Source of the DNA: Certhia americana
Taxonomy: Eukaryota > Chordata > Aves > Passeriformes > Certhiidae
Assembly (NCBI GenBank): GCA_018697195.1
Contig: CM031857.1
Span: 65,348,774-65,412,773, forward strand
Length of the DNA stretch: 64,000 nt
Reading direction: 5' to 3'
Part shown: one piece after another, positions 63,201-64,000 of the stretch
Position numbering within the stretch: position 1 is the stretch's first letter
Layout: every line of letters starts with the position of its first letter
Position numbers and translations under genes: made by a program
The notes under the pieces: generated by a model
Databases searched by the model: none
Seen by the model: only the letters and a program-made list of their open reading frames with translations
What the model was told of the DNA's origin: nothing

Positions 63201-63888
63201 ATTCATTGACTTTTATGTCCTTTGTATATTTTTATTCTGTTTCAAGAAGTCTGGATCTAATTTAGAAAGAAACTGAAAAACAAACTATGAAAACTAGCAA
63301 ATATAAAAAGCCTATTACTCAACCACGGAAGATACTGTCAGGCTTCATTATTTAGATGAGCGTTATAAGTTATTCTATTGTGTGTTCTGTTTAAAATTAG
63401 AAATACATAAATTAAAATTCTCATTGAGATTAATTTCAGGAACTGAAATAGAATTTAAAATGTAGACTTACAGTGATGTCTGGAACTGCTGCATGTGGTG
63501 ATACTTGATACATTTGTATCACAAAGCAATTGAGATTTAGGATACATTGCAAATGAGAGGAATAAAAAATATTAATAATTATAAAACTTGAATTAATTTT
63601 CGGCAGCTAGGAGAACACATCGTAATACAGCAAAGTTTTTTGTTCATTTTAAAAACAGGCCTTAGAATATATTATTAAATGACACTTTAACCCATTATTT
63701 GAGTTCTGCCTGGCATACACTCATGCATGTATATGTGAGTGATCACTTATGCAATAAGCCTGGGAAAAATGTAAATTGTATTTCCTCATAGTAAACTGCA
63801 GCTGAATTAGACTACTGGGCAGACATAAACAATGCAATCAAATTCCCTGGCTTTTTACTGATCTTCTATTTGACTTAGTATATATTTG
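60266..63888. other. Unique sequence, nothing recognised
   Basis: A purine-rich patch lies at about 61,801-61,840. Blocks at 60,390-60,450 and 61,930-62,130 are mildly motif-rich but I do not separate them. The 88-codon frame at 61,521-61,787 and the 67-codon minus-strand frame at 62,722-62,925 show no known domain. Confidence 0.45.
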
Positions 63889-63904
63889 AAAAAAAAAAAA
63901 AAAA
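63889..63904. repeat. A16 homopolymer
   Basis: Sixteen consecutive A near the right edge, with no retrocopy body recognised beside it. Confidence 0.88.
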
Positions 63905-64000
63905 TTGTGTTTCTCAGGGTCTGTGACATTGCAGGCCATGAGAGATTCAATGTCAGCGCCAACATACAAATTTATTAGTCTATAAAATTTGACATTCTCC

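Noticed and set aside
1..64000. tRNA genes, known microRNAs, CRISPR arrays, operons, endogenous retroviruses
   Set aside because: I looked for tRNA B-box-like GGTTCRANTCC, familiar microRNA seeds in hairpins, regularly spaced repeats, and paired long terminal repeats or retroviral motifs. None was found. By-eye scanning can miss diverged examples.

Overview
The window looks like AT-rich, gene-poor nuclear DNA of a bird, or less likely another archosaur or reptile. The diagnosis rests on several 3'-truncated CR1 LINE copies. They end in the typical CR1 3' module, a 'ggttggactagatgatct...ttccaac' block followed by an octamer-like 'attctatgatt' tail, and they carry recognisable CR1 coding-end phrases. 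No bacterial, viral or organellar gene organisation is visible. None of the open frames of 60-122 codons resembles a protein I recognise. They are scattered over both strands at the density expected by chance in AT-rich DNA, and several lie inside CR1 copies. I therefore annotate no protein-coding gene. Frame lists for this window can also start at non-ATG codons, which inflates them. Layout: 1-37,990 is mostly unique AT-rich sequence. It is interrupted by CR1 copies at about 4.8-5.2 kb, 7.9-8.6 kb (two copies, tail to tail), 22.2-22.8 kb and 31.5-32.05 kb, by homopolymer tracts, and by blocks dense in homeodomain, POU and forkhead core motifs that I flag as candidate conserved non-coding elements. 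At 38.0-40.0 kb the base composition changes sharply. A small GC-rich islet (about 38,029-38,135), an 18-base G run (38,809-38,826), a G-rich stretch (39,056-39,086) and a clear CpG island (about 39,226-39,725) are followed by a motif-rich, unique block up to about 39,960. This is the only place that looks like a promoter or first exon, probably of a developmental regulator or a long non-coding RNA whose other exons are outside the window or unrecognisable here. From 40 to 64 kb the sequence returns to AT-rich unique DNA, with further candidate regulatory blocks (44.45-44.6, 47.2-47.5, 50.6-52.2, 53.5-53.7, 59.9-60.1 kb) and two weak remnants of ancient MIR-like SINEs (about 49.4 and 54.4 kb). 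Taken together it reads as a regulatory gene desert around one CpG-island promoter: few transposons, no coding exons, many islands of TAATTA, ATTTGCAT and GTAAACA-type motifs. That is an inference from motif density. I cannot measure conservation here, and a multi-species alignment is the decisive test. The most unusual local structures are a perfect 22-bp spacer-less palindrome at 18,229-18,250, three identical copies of a 12-mer containing a forkhead core within 254 bp at 21.2-21.5 kb, and an inverted pair of forkhead cores flanking a homeodomain-like spacer at 44,482-44,503. I did not find a coherent new multi-gene system.
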